The notes: generated by a model from the sequence alone, not told the origin. A DNA stretch of 64,000 nt from Myceligenerans salitolerans (GCF_017349295.1 NZ_JAFMPK010000009.1:149070-213069); one strand, 5' to 3'. Shown: positions 30,231-39,376, counted from the first letter of the stretch. Made by a program: numbers and translations.

Positions 30231-31787
30231 TCACCGGCGGAGCGTCAGGGCGACCTCGTGGTCGGCCAGGCCCGCCGGTATCGGGCGGTGGGTCGCCAGG
30301 ACGACGGCGGTGCCGGTGTCGCGTGCGTGCGCCGCCAGCACGCGGACCACGTCGTCGGCGGCCCGTGCGTCGAGATGTTCCCCCGGCTCGTCGACGAGCA
30401 GCGCGTCCGCGCGCGCGAGCAGCGCCCGGGCGATGAGGAGACGGCGCCGTTCGCCCCCCGACACGTTCGTCGCGTCGGTCCCGAGCATGGTGTCCAGGCC
30501 GTCCGGCAGCCCGTCGAGCCACGGTGTCAGCCCGACGGCGCCGAGCGCCGCCCGCGCCTCCTCCTCGCCGACGTCCCCGCGCGCCACCCGGAGGTTCTCC
30601 AGCACGGTGGTCCCGAAGACGTGACCGTCCTCGGCTATGAATAGTGTGCCAAGCGCGTGCGCCGCTCCCTGGCCCGGGAGGAGACCCGCGGCTCGCATGA
30701 GGAGCGTCGTCTTCCCCGAGCCCGACGGCCCGGTCACCACGGTCACCGATCCCGGCTCCAGGTCCAGCGAGACGCCGTGCAGGCCCGGACGGGACTCCCC
30801 GACACGTTCCGTGTCGTCCTCCAGGAGGCCGAGCAGCCGCCGAGCGGCTTCCCGGGACCGCCGCCACTGGACCGCCGCGGCTGGGAGTCCGGCGGTCGCC
30901 TCGAAGACCGCGAGCGGGGTGAGCACGACGACGCTCAGTTCCTCGGGTGCGAGCCGGCCCGCCGCGACGGCGGGAATGCCCAGCACGAGCGCGGCGATCA
31001 CCGCGAGGCCCTGGGCGAGCGACCCGAGCGCGGCCGACAGCCCCGAGATCCTCGCCCCGGCCTCGTTCGCCGCGTCCAGCTCCTGGTCGGCGGCCCGGAG
31101 GTCCGCCGAACGGCCCCCGAACCGTCCCGCGACGCGCAGTTGCGGGGCCTCCTCCAGCAGTTCCAGCGCGATCCCGCTCACCCGCCCGCGCGCCGCGGCT
31201 CCGTCGGCCTCGACGCGTGCGGCCGCCCGCGCGGCCAGCCACGGCACGACGACACCTGCCAGCAGCAGGCACGCCGCCAGCGCGAGCCCGGCCTCGGGCA
31301 GGAACGCGCCCACCAGGACGATCGAGCCGGTGCCCGTCACCACGGCCACCCCCGCCGGGATCACGGCTCGCACCACGACGTCGCCCACGCTGTCGACGTC
31401 GGCCCCGAGCCGCGCCAGCAGGTCACCGCGCCGCACCGACGGAGTACCGGGAGCCTGCGCGAGACCGGAGTAGACCCGGGCCCGCAGTGCCGACATGCCG
31501 CGCAGGGCGACGTCGTGCGAGGCCAGGCGTTCCAGGTAGCGCAGTACGCCTCGCCCGATCCCGAACGCCCGTACCGACACGACCGCGACCGACAGCGTGA
31601 GCACCGGGGGCATCTGCGAGGCACGGGCGATCAGCCAGGCCGCGGCGGCGGCGAGCCCGATCGCGCAGACCAGGGCCAAGGAACCGAGGCCGACGGCCGC
31701 GGCGACGCGGCCCGGACGGACCTCCAGCAGCGGCAGGAGCCGCCACAGCGGATCACGGACACGCGACGGGCGTGCTTCGGCGTTCAT
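30231..31787 (-). CDS. cydC: Cysteine/glutathione exporter-type ABC protein CydC
   Basis: This 518-residue ABC half-transporter has six membrane helices in residues ~25-300 and a C-terminal ATPase: Walker A GPSGSGKTTL (~360), signature NVSGGERRRL, Walker B ADALLVDEP. With CydD it forms the heterodimeric thiol transporter needed to assemble cytochrome bd oxidase. The ATG at 31787 overlaps the cydD stop (4 bases), so the two are co-translated. The signature SGGERRR and the aspartate-glutamate Walker B are intact, so this subunit should hydrolyse ATP. Confidence 0.92.
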   Translation of the reverse strand: MNAEARPSRVRDPLWRLLPLLEVRPGRVAAAVGLGSLALVCAIGLAAAAAWLIARASQMPPVLTLSVAVVSVRAFGIGRGVLRYLERLASHDVALRGMSALRARVYSGLAQAPGTPSVRRGDLLARLGADVDSVGDVVVRAVIPAGVAVVTGTGSIVLVGAFLPEAGLALAACLLLAGVVVPWLAARAAARVEADGAAARGRVSGIALELLEEAPQLRVAGRFGGRSADLRAADQELDAANEAGARISGLSAALGSLAQGLAVIAALVLGIPAVAAGRLAPEELSVVVLTPLAVFEATAGLPAAAVQWRRSREAARRLLGLLEDDTERVGESRPGLHGVSLDLEPGSVTVVTGPSGSGKTTLLMRAAGLLPGQGAAHALGTLFIAEDGHVFGTTVLENLRVARGDVGEEEARAALGAVGLTPWLDGLPDGLDTMLGTDATNVSGGERRRLLIARALLARADALLVDEPGEHLDARAADDVVRVLAAHARDTGTAVVLATHRPIPAGLADHEVALTLRR

Positions 31788-33640
31788 CGGGCGGCTCCCG
31801 GCTCGGCGTCGGTCAGGGCGGTGCCGGGCACGGGTCGTGCCGTCACGTCGATCACGTCGTCGGCGATGGCCAGCAGCGACTCGCGATGTGCGACGACCAG
31901 GACGGTGCGGCCCTCGCCGCGCCACGTCCGCACGGTGTCGAGAATCTGTTCCTCCGAGCGGGCGTCCAGGTGGGCCGTGGGTTCGTCGAGCACCACGAGC
32001 GGGCGGTCCGCGCTGTCGTCGAGCAGCGCGGCGGTGAGCGCCACACGCTGACGCTGACCCACGCTCAGGCCGGTCCCTCCCAGCCCGAGCCGGGTGTCCC
32101 AGCCGTGCGGCAGGTCGCGCACGATGTCGTCGAGCCCGGTTCTGCGGGCCGCTCGGGCGACCCGGACGGTGCGCTGCGGAGGGACGAGCCCGCCCTCGGC
32201 GCCGGGGGGCAGGTGCAGGATGTCCCGGAGAGTGCCCGGCGGTGTCGACGGCCGCTGGGGGACCCAGGTGACGCGGCGCCACCAGGCCTCGCGGCCGAAC
32301 TCGTGGAGCGGCACGAGCCGCGTCCCGGTGGACGGCGGGTGGTCGCCGGGCCCGCGGGAACCGCCGGCGTCCGCGTGTCGCTCCCGGGACGGTCCAGGGT
32401 GCTCGGCGACTTCCAGCAGGACCTGGCCGGAGTCCGGCTCGACCAGGCCGAGTGCCACGAGGACCGCCGTCGACTTCCCGGAGCCGCTGGGCCCCCGGAG
32501 CGCCACGACGCGGCCGTCACCGGGCCGCCCGGAACCGAGCGGGATGCGGGCGCTGAGCCCGGCGGGCGCGACGAGGCCCCGCTCGCCCGCGCGGACGTGG
32601 ACGTCGTCCAGCACCAGGGTCACGGGCCGGCCCGCACCCTCCGCCGGGCGTGCGGGCCCGGCCTCCGGCACGGCGGCGACGGCGGCGCCCGACGGCGCCA
32701 GGAGATCGAGCGCGCGGCCCGCGGCCGCGACGCCGTCGACCGAGGCGTGGAACTCCGCTCCCACGCGGCGCAGGGGCAGGTACACCTCCGGGGCGAGCAC
32801 CAGGACGGCGATCGCCGCCCCCAGGTCCATCTGGCCCTCGACGAGGCGCAGGCCCACCCCCACGGCGACGACGGCGACCGACAGGGTGGTGAGCAGCTCC
32901 AGCACCATCGACGACAGGAACGCGACCCGCAGGGTCCGCATCGTCGCGTCCCGTGACGCCTCGCCGAGGGCGCGGACGCGTTCCGCCGGCCCGGCCGCCC
33001 GTCCGAAAGCGCGCAGTGTCGGCAGGCCGGCCACGAGGTCGAGCACCTGGTCACCCAGCCGGGCGACCGCGGCCAGCCGCCGTTCGGAGGCGCCCGCCGT
33101 GAGGCGTCCGACGAGCACCATGAAGATCGGCACGAGCGGCAGCGTCACCGCCACGACGGCCGCGGAGACCCAGTCGAGCCACAGCACCACCAGCACCAGG
33201 GCGGGAGTGAGCAGCGCGGTCAGGACGAGCTGCGGCACGTAGCGCACCAGGTAGGGCTCGAGGTCGTCGAGCCCACGCGTGACCAGGGTGGCGACGGCGG
33301 TGCCGTCCGGTGTCGAGCCGGTGCCGCGGGGTGGGCGCACGGCGACCGCGGTGACCACCTGCTCGCGCAGGTCGGCGATCGTGCGAGACGCGGCGCGGCG
33401 CGCGAACCGCTCCTGGGCCCAGGCGACGACCGCACGGCCGGCGACGACGAGGCCCAGTGCCACGAACAGCCCGCCGGCCGGTGTCACCCCGGGCTCCTGG
33501 ATCACCGGCGCGAGCAGTGCCGCGATCAGCAGCGCCTGCGCGACGACGAGTCCGGCGGAGGCCAGCCCCAGCCCGACGGTCAGCGTGAGATATGAACGTG
33601 CCGGCCGAATGTGCCGGAGTCGTGGATCGAGGGGGCGCAC
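31784..33640 (-). CDS. cydD: Thiol exporter-type ABC protein CydD
   Basis: This 618-residue ABC half-transporter has an N-terminal six-helix domain (about 25-310) and a C-terminal ATPase with Walker A GPSGSGKST, signature LSVGQRQR and Walker B PLVVLDEPTAHLD. It pairs with CydC for cytochrome bd biogenesis. A Gly/Pro/His-rich insertion (about 440-480) lies between Walker A and the Q-loop (WVPQRP), unusual for the family and probably a surface loop. The GTG at 33640 gives the expected RPLDPRLRH N-terminus; an in-frame ATG at 33697 would add 19 residues. Here cydDC are detached from cydAB. Confidence 0.9.
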   Translation of the reverse strand: MRPLDPRLRHIRPARSYLTLTVGLGLASAGLVVAQALLIAALLAPVIQEPGVTPAGGLFVALGLVVAGRAVVAWAQERFARRAASRTIADLREQVVTAVAVRPPRGTGSTPDGTAVATLVTRGLDDLEPYLVRYVPQLVLTALLTPALVLVVLWLDWVSAAVVAVTLPLVPIFMVLVGRLTAGASERRLAAVARLGDQVLDLVAGLPTLRAFGRAAGPAERVRALGEASRDATMRTLRVAFLSSMVLELLTTLSVAVVAVGVGLRLVEGQMDLGAAIAVLVLAPEVYLPLRRVGAEFHASVDGVAAAGRALDLLAPSGAAVAAVPEAGPARPAEGAGRPVTLVLDDVHVRAGERGLVAPAGLSARIPLGSGRPGDGRVVALRGPSGSGKSTAVLVALGLVEPDSGQVLLEVAEHPGPSRERHADAGGSRGPGDHPPSTGTRLVPLHEFGREAWWRRVTWVPQRPSTPPGTLRDILHLPPGAEGGLVPPQRTVRVARAARRTGLDDIVRDLPHGWDTRLGLGGTGLSVGQRQRVALTAALLDDSADRPLVVLDEPTAHLDARSEEQILDTVRTWRGEGRTVLVVAHRESLLAIADDVIDVTARPVPGTALTDAEPGAAR

Positions 33641-33914
33641 CCGCCTATCTTTGCGCGTCGGGGGGCTGCGCAGGAAATGCCGTCCCTCACAGTCCATGAC
33701 GATTTCCCGGCCCGTGCCGTCCGGGGATCACCACGACGGCCTGTCGGGGCCGTACCCGGCACGCCGTGCTCCCAAGCCGTGCCGGGTACCAGCCCTATCT
33801 TTTGCCGATTTCACGCCTGCTGTGCACACTTTCATTCCAGGACGTAATAAATCCCTGCTGATCCGCCCCAGACACGTGGTTCCCGCATTCCAGCGAACTT
33901 CGAAGGGGAGTGAC
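33641..33914. promoter_or_regulatory. Divergent region between cydD and the secreted-protein genes
   Basis: A hairpin with 11-bp arms GTACCCGGCAC/GTGCCGGGTAC lies at 33752-33762 and 33779-33789. The minus-strand sequence CAAAGATAGG at about 33655 recurs as CAAAAGATAGG at about 33801, a possible paired regulator site. The 33790-33860 part is AT-rich for this genome, with TAATAAAT at 33845-33852 as a -10 candidate for the plus-strand genes. Confidence 0.4.
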
Positions 33915-34790
33915 ATGACGGTGATCAGGAAAGTCGTGGCGCCGCTGCCGGTGTCGTCGGCCGGCGCGCCGGACGGGTCCCGCTCCCGGCGGACGTCTCG
34001 CGTGTTCGCCGGTCTCCTGGCCCTGCTGCTGCTCTCGGTGATCGTGGGCATGCTCCAGCTCGGCCGGACGGCGGGCGTCACCGCCGGGCCGGAGGGCGCG
34101 GAGCGTGACGCGCGCGCCGCCGCCCTCGACCGCTCGTTCGTGACCGCCGTCGACGAGTCCGCACGGGTCGTGACCGTCGACATGTCCCGGGACCCCGAGG
34201 CCGTCTACTCGTGGATGAACGACGCCGACGCCGGCGCCGGCCTCGACGGCTGGACGGTCGAGGTCGCCGGCCTCGACCTGCCCGACGGGAAGCAGCGCGC
34301 CGCACTCGACGCCGCCTCGTCGGAGGCCGAGGGCGACCGCGCCGTCGAGCCGCAGTCGTGTCCCGACCTGCCGACGGAACCGCGGACCGACGGCACGGCC
34401 ACCGTGCCGTATCTCGGTTGCGACCCGGCCACCGGGCACGAACCGCCCGCCGCACCCGTACGGGGCGGCCTCCGGCACTCGCTCGGAACGGCGGTGGACG
34501 TCGTGCTCGCCGAGCTCATGCCCGGGGCCGACCTCTCCGCCAGCGAGGCCGTGGTCACGGACGGGCGCGCGGTCGTCGATCTTCCGGCGACGTTTCCCCG
34601 GGCAGCCGCTGCCGCGCCCGTTCCCGCCCACGAGATCGACCGGGCCCTGGTCTTCACGGCGCACAGCAACGGCGCTCTCGACTCGGTCCGCTTCCGTGTC
34701 GCCGGTGACTGCCTCGCCTACGCCCTCGCCGTCGACGGCGACGTGTGCGCCACCGTGCCCCTTCCCGTCGAGCTCGGCACCGAGGAGTGA
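33915..34790 (+). CDS. Exported protein of unknown function, single N-terminal TM anchor
   Basis: This 291-residue protein has a basic cytoplasmic start, one hydrophobic helix (about 33-55, VFAGLLALLLLSVIVGMLQL) and an extracellular Asp/Ala/Gly-rich domain. The domain has a cysteine pair around QSCPDLP and YLGCDP and a later pair (AGDCLAYALAVDGDVCATV), suggesting disulfides. No family recognised. The ATG at 33915 has AAGGGGAG 4 nt upstream. It begins a three-gene plus-strand set of exported proteins that sits between cydD and cydB. Confidence 0.7.
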   Translation: MTVIRKVVAPLPVSSAGAPDGSRSRRTSRVFAGLLALLLLSVIVGMLQLGRTAGVTAGPEGAERDARAAALDRSFVTAVDESARVVTVDMSRDPEAVYSWMNDADAGAGLDGWTVEVAGLDLPDGKQRAALDAASSEAEGDRAVEPQSCPDLPTEPRTDGTATVPYLGCDPATGHEPPAAPVRGGLRHSLGTAVDVVLAELMPGADLSASEAVVTDGRAVVDLPATFPRAAAAAPVPAHEIDRALVFTAHSNGALDSVRFRVAGDCLAYALAVDGDVCATVPLPVELGTEE

Positions 34791-34795
34791 GCGCC

Positions 34796-35497
34796 ATGAC
34801 CTCGAACCGCCGCCGGACCCTCGCCCGGGTGGGCGCCGTCCTGCTCGCCGCCGTCGTCGGCGTGCCGGCCGTCGCCGCGCCGGCCGCCGCCGACGTCGAC
34901 TACAACCCTGCCGGCTGGAACGGCAAGCGCGTCTACCTGTCGCAGGCCTGCCACGACGGCAACGACGGCGTGCCCGGTGGCTCCTGCATCACGAACCACG
35001 GCTGCCGCGACTACTCCGAGAACTCGCAGTCCTTCGCGACCGCTCTGCACGCGATCAACGGGGTCCGGGACGACCGCCTCAACCTCCTCGAACGGGGATA
35101 CCGCGTACGGCGAGGAACCGGAACGCTCAACCAGAACGTCAACAGCTCCAACAACTACGGCGCGGACCTCCACATCCCGATCCACTCCAACGCCCGTAGC
35201 GAGAAGTGCGGGGACACCACCGGCGCCAACCACGGGACGCTCATGATGTACGTGTCGGCAGCCGGCCGGGAGTGCTCGGACTCGTTCGTGCGGTGGTTCG
35301 GCCCCGGCAGTCCGGGCACGAACGACGTGCGTTCCTACCGCTCCAACCTCGGTGAGCTGAACAACACCAACGCGGTCGCGTGCTACCTGGAGATGGAGTT
35401 CCACACCTGGAACAAGGGCCGGAACTGGCTGCTCGGCGAGCAGGACTACTCGTGGCGCATCGGCAGGTCCATCGACGAGTACCTGGGATACCCGTGA
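34796..35497 (+). CDS. Secreted N-acetylmuramoyl-L-alanine amidase (Amidase_3-like)
   Basis: This 233-residue secreted protein has a cleavable signal peptide (ARVGAVLLAAVVGVPAVAAP, Ala-X-Ala near residue 32). The mature domain fits the Amidase_3 zinc fold: VYLSQACHDGNDG (first His), SENSQSFATALHAIN (Glu ligand), DLHIPIHSNA (second His) and EMEFHTW (catalytic Glu). It would remove stem peptides from muramic acid in peptidoglycan. Six cysteines in the mature part suggest disulfides. It starts 5 bases after the preceding gene and its stop overlaps the next, so the three are one operon. Confidence 0.85.
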   Translation: MTSNRRRTLARVGAVLLAAVVGVPAVAAPAAADVDYNPAGWNGKRVYLSQACHDGNDGVPGGSCITNHGCRDYSENSQSFATALHAINGVRDDRLNLLERGYRVRRGTGTLNQNVNSSNNYGADLHIPIHSNARSEKCGDTTGANHGTLMMYVSAAGRECSDSFVRWFGPGSPGTNDVRSYRSNLGELNNTNAVACYLEMEFHTWNKGRNWLLGEQDYSWRIGRSIDEYLGYP

Positions 35498-36408
35498 CGG
35501 CGACGCGCGCCCGGCGGCTCGGTACGCCGGTGCTGGCCGGGATCCTGCTCCTGGCGCTCGCGGGATGTGATCCCGAGAGCACCAGGAACGAGGCCGACGG
35601 GGTGCCGCCGACCGACCCGTCCGCCGCCGCGTCGGCGTCGGGCGCCGCCGATCGCGCCGCCGCCGCGCCCGATCCGAGCCGGCCGTCGCTCGAGGTGGTC
35701 CCGGTCGGCGGTGATCTCGAGGTGCGGGCCGAGGGGCTGCCCGGCGGGAGCGTCGTCGAGGTGCTTCCGTGCGCGGCCGAGTACGTCCGGCTCGACCGCG
35801 GAGCCGCCGACACGATGTGCTCCTTCAACTCGGACGCGGGCGTCGCGGTCGAGACGGCGGCCGACGGCAGCCTTCGCACGACCGTCGAACCCGAGGTGTT
35901 CCTGAAGATCAACGGCCACGAGGTGCTGTGCGACACCGGGTGCGTGCTCGGCGTCGTCACGGGTGGGCGGACCGTGCGGGCCGTCGCCCCGTTCACGCTG
36001 CCCGACGGCGTCACCGTGCCGGAGGCGCCCGAGCTGACCATCGAGTCGTGGACCTACGACGTGCGGAAGAACACCGGTACCGCCGTCGTGCGGGGCAGCG
36101 GCTTCGAGCCGGGCGCCGACGTCGACCTGTCGCAGTGTCCCGTCGCCGCGGACGGGACGGGCGTGGACGGCCCCGACTGCCTCTACGAGTACGGCACGAC
36201 GGCGGTCGCCGACTCCCGGGGCGCGTTCCGCGTCGACATCGCCGCCTACCCCCTCTTCCAGCGGTCCGACGGCGCGCGGGCCGACCAGTACGTCGACTGC
36301 GCCGAGCGGCCCGCCGTCTGCGCGATCGGCGCGCCCTGGGTGGTGGGTGAACGCGTCGCGGTGGCGACGCTCGACACCGCCTCGCGTGTCAGAACGCCGC
36401 GTCCTTGA
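35494..36408 (+). CDS. Lipoprotein with neocarzinostatin-like domains
   Basis: This 304-residue lipoprotein has the lipobox LLALAGC with the cysteine at about residue 25, then a disordered Ser/Ala/Asp linker to about 65. Two beta-sandwich-like units follow, each with a cysteine pattern (VVEVLPCA...TMCSF...LCDTGCVLG; VDLSQCP...DCLYEYG...YVDCAERPAVC). They resemble the Ig-like fold of neocarzinostatin/macromomycin apoproteins, which bind small chromophores; binding here is unproven. The GTG start overlaps the amidase stop and the 3' end overlaps convergent cydB by 20 bases. Confidence 0.75.
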   Translation: MTATRARRLGTPVLAGILLLALAGCDPESTRNEADGVPPTDPSAAASASGAADRAAAAPDPSRPSLEVVPVGGDLEVRAEGLPGGSVVEVLPCAAEYVRLDRGAADTMCSFNSDAGVAVETAADGSLRTTVEPEVFLKINGHEVLCDTGCVLGVVTGGRTVRAVAPFTLPDGVTVPEAPELTIESWTYDVRKNTGTAVVRGSGFEPGADVDLSQCPVAADGTGVDGPDCLYEYGTTAVADSRGAFRVDIAAYPLFQRSDGARADQYVDCAERPAVCAIGAPWVVGERVAVATLDTASRVRTPRP

Positions 36409-37450
36409 TCCGCTTCCACGTCAGGCCCGCGGGCGCGGGGATGTCCTCGGCGGACAGGCGGCGCCGGAACACCCAGTACGTCCAGGCCTGGTAGGCGAGC
36501 ACGAGCGGGGTGAGGATCACCGCGACGACCGTCATCACCCCGAGCGTGTAGGGCGTCGACGCCGCCTCGGTGACGGTCAGCGACTCGCCGCCGTCCAGCC
36601 CGGGCATGACGTCCGGGTACATCGAGCCGAAGATCAGGACCACGGCCGCCACCAGTGCCACGGCCGACAGCGCGAACGCCGTGCCCTCCTTCCGGCGACG
36701 GGTCATCACGACCACGCCGACGAGCGCTCCCGCCGCGGCGGCCACCGCCACCCAGGTCCACGGCACCGAGTACGCGGCCTGCGCCCACATCGCCCAGCCT
36801 CCGGCGACGACGACGGCCACGACGGAGAGGGCGGACGCGAGGCGGCCGGCGCGCTCCCGGAGGTCGCCGTCCGTCCGCAGTGCGAGGAACACGGCGCCGT
36901 GCAGCAGGAACAGCACCGTGGTGACGAGCCCGCCGAGCAGGGCGAACGGGTTGAGCAGTGCCCAGAACCCGCCCACGTACTGGTGCGCGGCGTCCAGCTG
37001 GACGCCCCGCACCAGGTTCGCGAAGGCCACGCCCCACAGGAACGCCGGCGTCCACGACCCCACCTGGATCGCCACGTCGCAGCGCCGCCGCCACACCTCG
37101 TCCGAGATCTTGCCGCGGTACTCGAAGGCCACGCCACGGACGATGAGTGCCAGCAGGATCAGGAGCAGAGGCACGTAGAAGCCGGAGAAGAGGGTGGCGT
37201 ACCACTCCGGGAACGCGGCGAACGTGGCGCCGCCCGCGGTCAGCAGCCAGACCTCGTTGCCGTCCCACACCGGCCCGATGGTGTTGATCAGGACGCGGCG
37301 CTCCTTGTCGCGGCCCTCGACGCCGGCGCGGGCCGCGCCGCGCGGCAGGATCGACAGCAGCATGCCGACGCCGAAGTCGAATCCCTCGAGCACGAGGTAC
37401 CCGGTCCACAGCACCGCGATGAGCACGAACCAGAGAATTGCGAGATCCAT
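36389..37450 (-). CDS. cydB: Cytochrome bd ubiquinol oxidase subunit II
   Basis: CydB is the second integral subunit of the cytochrome bd quinol oxidase, a high-affinity terminal oxidase. The 353-residue protein starts MDLAILWFVLIAVLWTGYLV, contains the family motif LEGFDFGVGMLL, WDGNEVWLLTAGGATFAAFP and GVAFEYRGK, and has about eight hydrophobic helices. The ATG at 37450 is 11 bases after the cydA stop; the genes are surely co-transcribed. The C-terminus overlaps the 3' end of the convergent lipoprotein gene. Confidence 0.96.
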   Translation of the reverse strand: MDLAILWFVLIAVLWTGYLVLEGFDFGVGMLLSILPRGAARAGVEGRDKERRVLINTIGPVWDGNEVWLLTAGGATFAAFPEWYATLFSGFYVPLLLILLALIVRGVAFEYRGKISDEVWRRRCDVAIQVGSWTPAFLWGVAFANLVRGVQLDAAHQYVGGFWALLNPFALLGGLVTTVLFLLHGAVFLALRTDGDLRERAGRLASALSVVAVVVAGGWAMWAQAAYSVPWTWVAVAAAAGALVGVVVMTRRRKEGTAFALSAVALVAAVVLIFGSMYPDVMPGLDGGESLTVTEAASTPYTLGVMTVVAVILTPLVLAYQAWTYWVFRRRLSAEDIPAPAGLTWKRIKDAAF

Positions 37451-37461
37451 GTGTCGTTTCC

Positions 37462-38961
37462 TCAGTACGCGAAGGAGAGGGGGCGGTCGGCGTCGTCGTC
37501 GGCCCGCGCCTCCGGCGACTCGTCGTGGACGACGTCGGGGACGCCCTCCACGGCGTAGCGGTGCATGAGCCGGCCCCACACCACGGCGAGCACCCCGTAG
37601 AGGACGGTGAACACGACCATGGAGAAGAGCACCATGCCGGGGCTGACGACCGTCGACACGCCGCGTTCGGTGAGCAGGCGGATCTGGTCGATCCCGGTCG
37701 GGTTCGGCGCCACCACCCACGGCTGCCGTCCGGTCTCGGTGAAGATCCAGCCGAACGACGACGCCAGGAAGGGTGTGGGGATCGCCCAGACGCCGACGCG
37801 GGCGAACCACCGGTTCCCGGTGACGCGCCCGCCCCGGGTGAACCACAGCGCGAGCAGGGCCAGCGCGGCCGAGCCGGCTGCGAGGCCGATCATCAGCCGG
37901 AACGACCAGTAGGTCAGCGCGAGGTTCGGGGTGTACGAGATCGGCTCGCCGGCGTCGTCGGTCTCGGCGTACCGCTCCTCGTACGCGGCCTGGACGTCGT
38001 ACACGCCGGGCAGGTAGCTGTCCTCGCCGCTGAAGCTCCCGGTGCCCAGGTAGCTGGCGAGGCCCGGTACCTCGAGGATGTGCCGCACGCCCTCGCAGGA
38101 GTTCGACAGGTCGCCGACGGTGAGGATGGAGAAGGCCGCGGACTCGGTGCCCTCGCACAGTGCCTCCGCGCTCGCCATCTTGCCGGGCTGCTGCTCGAAC
38201 ATGAGCTTGCCCTGGAGGTCTCCCGAGACGCCGACGCCGATCCCGGCGACCAGCATGGTCACCGTGCCCAGCATGACGGCTGGCCGGTACACCTCCCGGG
38301 CGAGTGCCACGCGGGTCTCGTCCCCGGTGCGTACCAGACGGACCATCCACCAGGCGGCGATGCCCGCCACGAACGTCCCGGCGGTGAGGAACGCCGCGGC
38401 GACGGCGTGCGGGAACGCGGCCCAGAGGGTGTTGTTCGCGAGGATCGCCCAGATGGACTCCATCTCCGCCCGCCCGGTCTCCGGGTTGAACCGGGTGCCC
38501 ACGGGATGCTGCATCCAGGAGTTGGCGGCGAGGATGAAGAACGCGGAGAGGTTCACGGCAACGGCGACGGCCCAGATGCATGCCAGGTGGACCTTCTTGT
38601 TCAGGCGGTCCCAGCCGAAGATCCACAGCCCCAGAAAGGTGGACTCGACGAAGAACGCGGCGAGGGCCTCCATCGCGAGCGGGGCGCCGAACACGTCGCC
38701 GACGAACCGCGAGTACTCGCTCCAGTTCATGCCGAACTGGAACTCCTGCACGATGCCGGTCACCACGCCCATCGCGAAGTTGATGAGGAAGAGCTTCCCG
38801 AAGAACTTCGTCAGGCGGAGCCAGCGCTCGTCGCCGGTCCGGACCCAGGCGGTCTGCATGATCGCGACGAGCGGGGCGAGGCCGATCGTCAGCGGGACGA
38901 AGATGAAGTGGTAGACCGTGGTGATGGCGAACTGCCATCGTGCCAGATCGAGTGCGTCCAC
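37462..38961 (-). CDS. cydA: Cytochrome bd ubiquinol oxidase subunit I
   Basis: CydA carries hemes b558, b595 and d and the quinol site. The 499-residue protein opens with LDLARWQFAITTVYHFIFVP (heme-ligand His19-type), followed by GMNWSEYSRFVGDVFGAPLA, a conserved methionine region and the GRQPW motif (EIGRQPWV type, here TGRQPW). The Q-loop (about 250-340) is of the short kind. The GTG start at 38961 has AGGAG 7 nt upstream. A palindrome at 38988-39009 in its leader is a Rex-type operator candidate. cydB follows. Confidence 0.97.
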   Translation of the reverse strand: MDALDLARWQFAITTVYHFIFVPLTIGLAPLVAIMQTAWVRTGDERWLRLTKFFGKLFLINFAMGVVTGIVQEFQFGMNWSEYSRFVGDVFGAPLAMEALAAFFVESTFLGLWIFGWDRLNKKVHLACIWAVAVAVNLSAFFILAANSWMQHPVGTRFNPETGRAEMESIWAILANNTLWAAFPHAVAAAFLTAGTFVAGIAAWWMVRLVRTGDETRVALAREVYRPAVMLGTVTMLVAGIGVGVSGDLQGKLMFEQQPGKMASAEALCEGTESAAFSILTVGDLSNSCEGVRHILEVPGLASYLGTGSFSGEDSYLPGVYDVQAAYEERYAETDDAGEPISYTPNLALTYWSFRLMIGLAAGSAALALLALWFTRGGRVTGNRWFARVGVWAIPTPFLASSFGWIFTETGRQPWVVAPNPTGIDQIRLLTERGVSTVVSPGMVLFSMVVFTVLYGVLAVVWGRLMHRYAVEGVPDVVHDESPEARADDDADRPLSFAY

Positions 38962-39376
38962 TGGGACTCCTGCGGGGTCGGGTCGGAGCTTGTTCTTTTC
39001 TTCACAAGCAGCTTAGGCCCGTCGGGTGCCCAGCATGACGACGCGCCGCGTGACATCGGCCACTGATCAGGGTGTCGGCCCGTCCGGGCGCGTCGGCTCG
39101 GACGAGGGCGGGGGGCTTGTGCGATAATGAACCTGCCCTTGCCGGACCCACATCCTGGCCGGGGATGCAGAGCCCGCAGTACCGCGTCCGCCGCGGTGCC
39201 GCGACAACGGGGAGTGAAAGAGATCCGTCGTCGCAGGCGTCCGCGAAGACACGGCAGGTGGGGCCGCAACCGAGACTTCTGTCCGGCACGTCGCTCCGAG
39301 GCGACGTGTTGCAGGACTACCGACCGCCTGGCGGTCCGCCGGTGTGGGGCGGGCCCCAGTAACAGGAGCTACCCAC
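38962..39376. promoter_or_regulatory. Divergent intergenic region cydA/rne with long rne leader
   Basis: The cydA side has TAAGCT (39015-39010, minus strand) as a -10 candidate beside the palindrome at 38988-39009. For rne, GATAAT at 39123-39128 is the best -10 and would leave a leader of about 245 nt. That leader holds hairpins such as CACGTCG/CGACGTG near 39287-39308. RNase E mRNAs often have long autoregulatory leaders, so feedback control is plausible. No gene is seen here. Confidence 0.5.
38988..39009 (-). promoter_or_regulatory. Candidate redox-sensor (Rex) operator at cydA
   Basis: GCTTGT (38988-38993) and ACAAGC (39004-39009) form perfect 6-bp arms. The minus strand reads TTGTGAAGAAAAGAACAA: one half matches the Rex half-site TTGTGAA exactly, the other only partly. 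It lies just downstream of the cydA -10. Rex control of cyd genes is known in actinobacteria; binding here is inferred. Confidence 0.45.
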
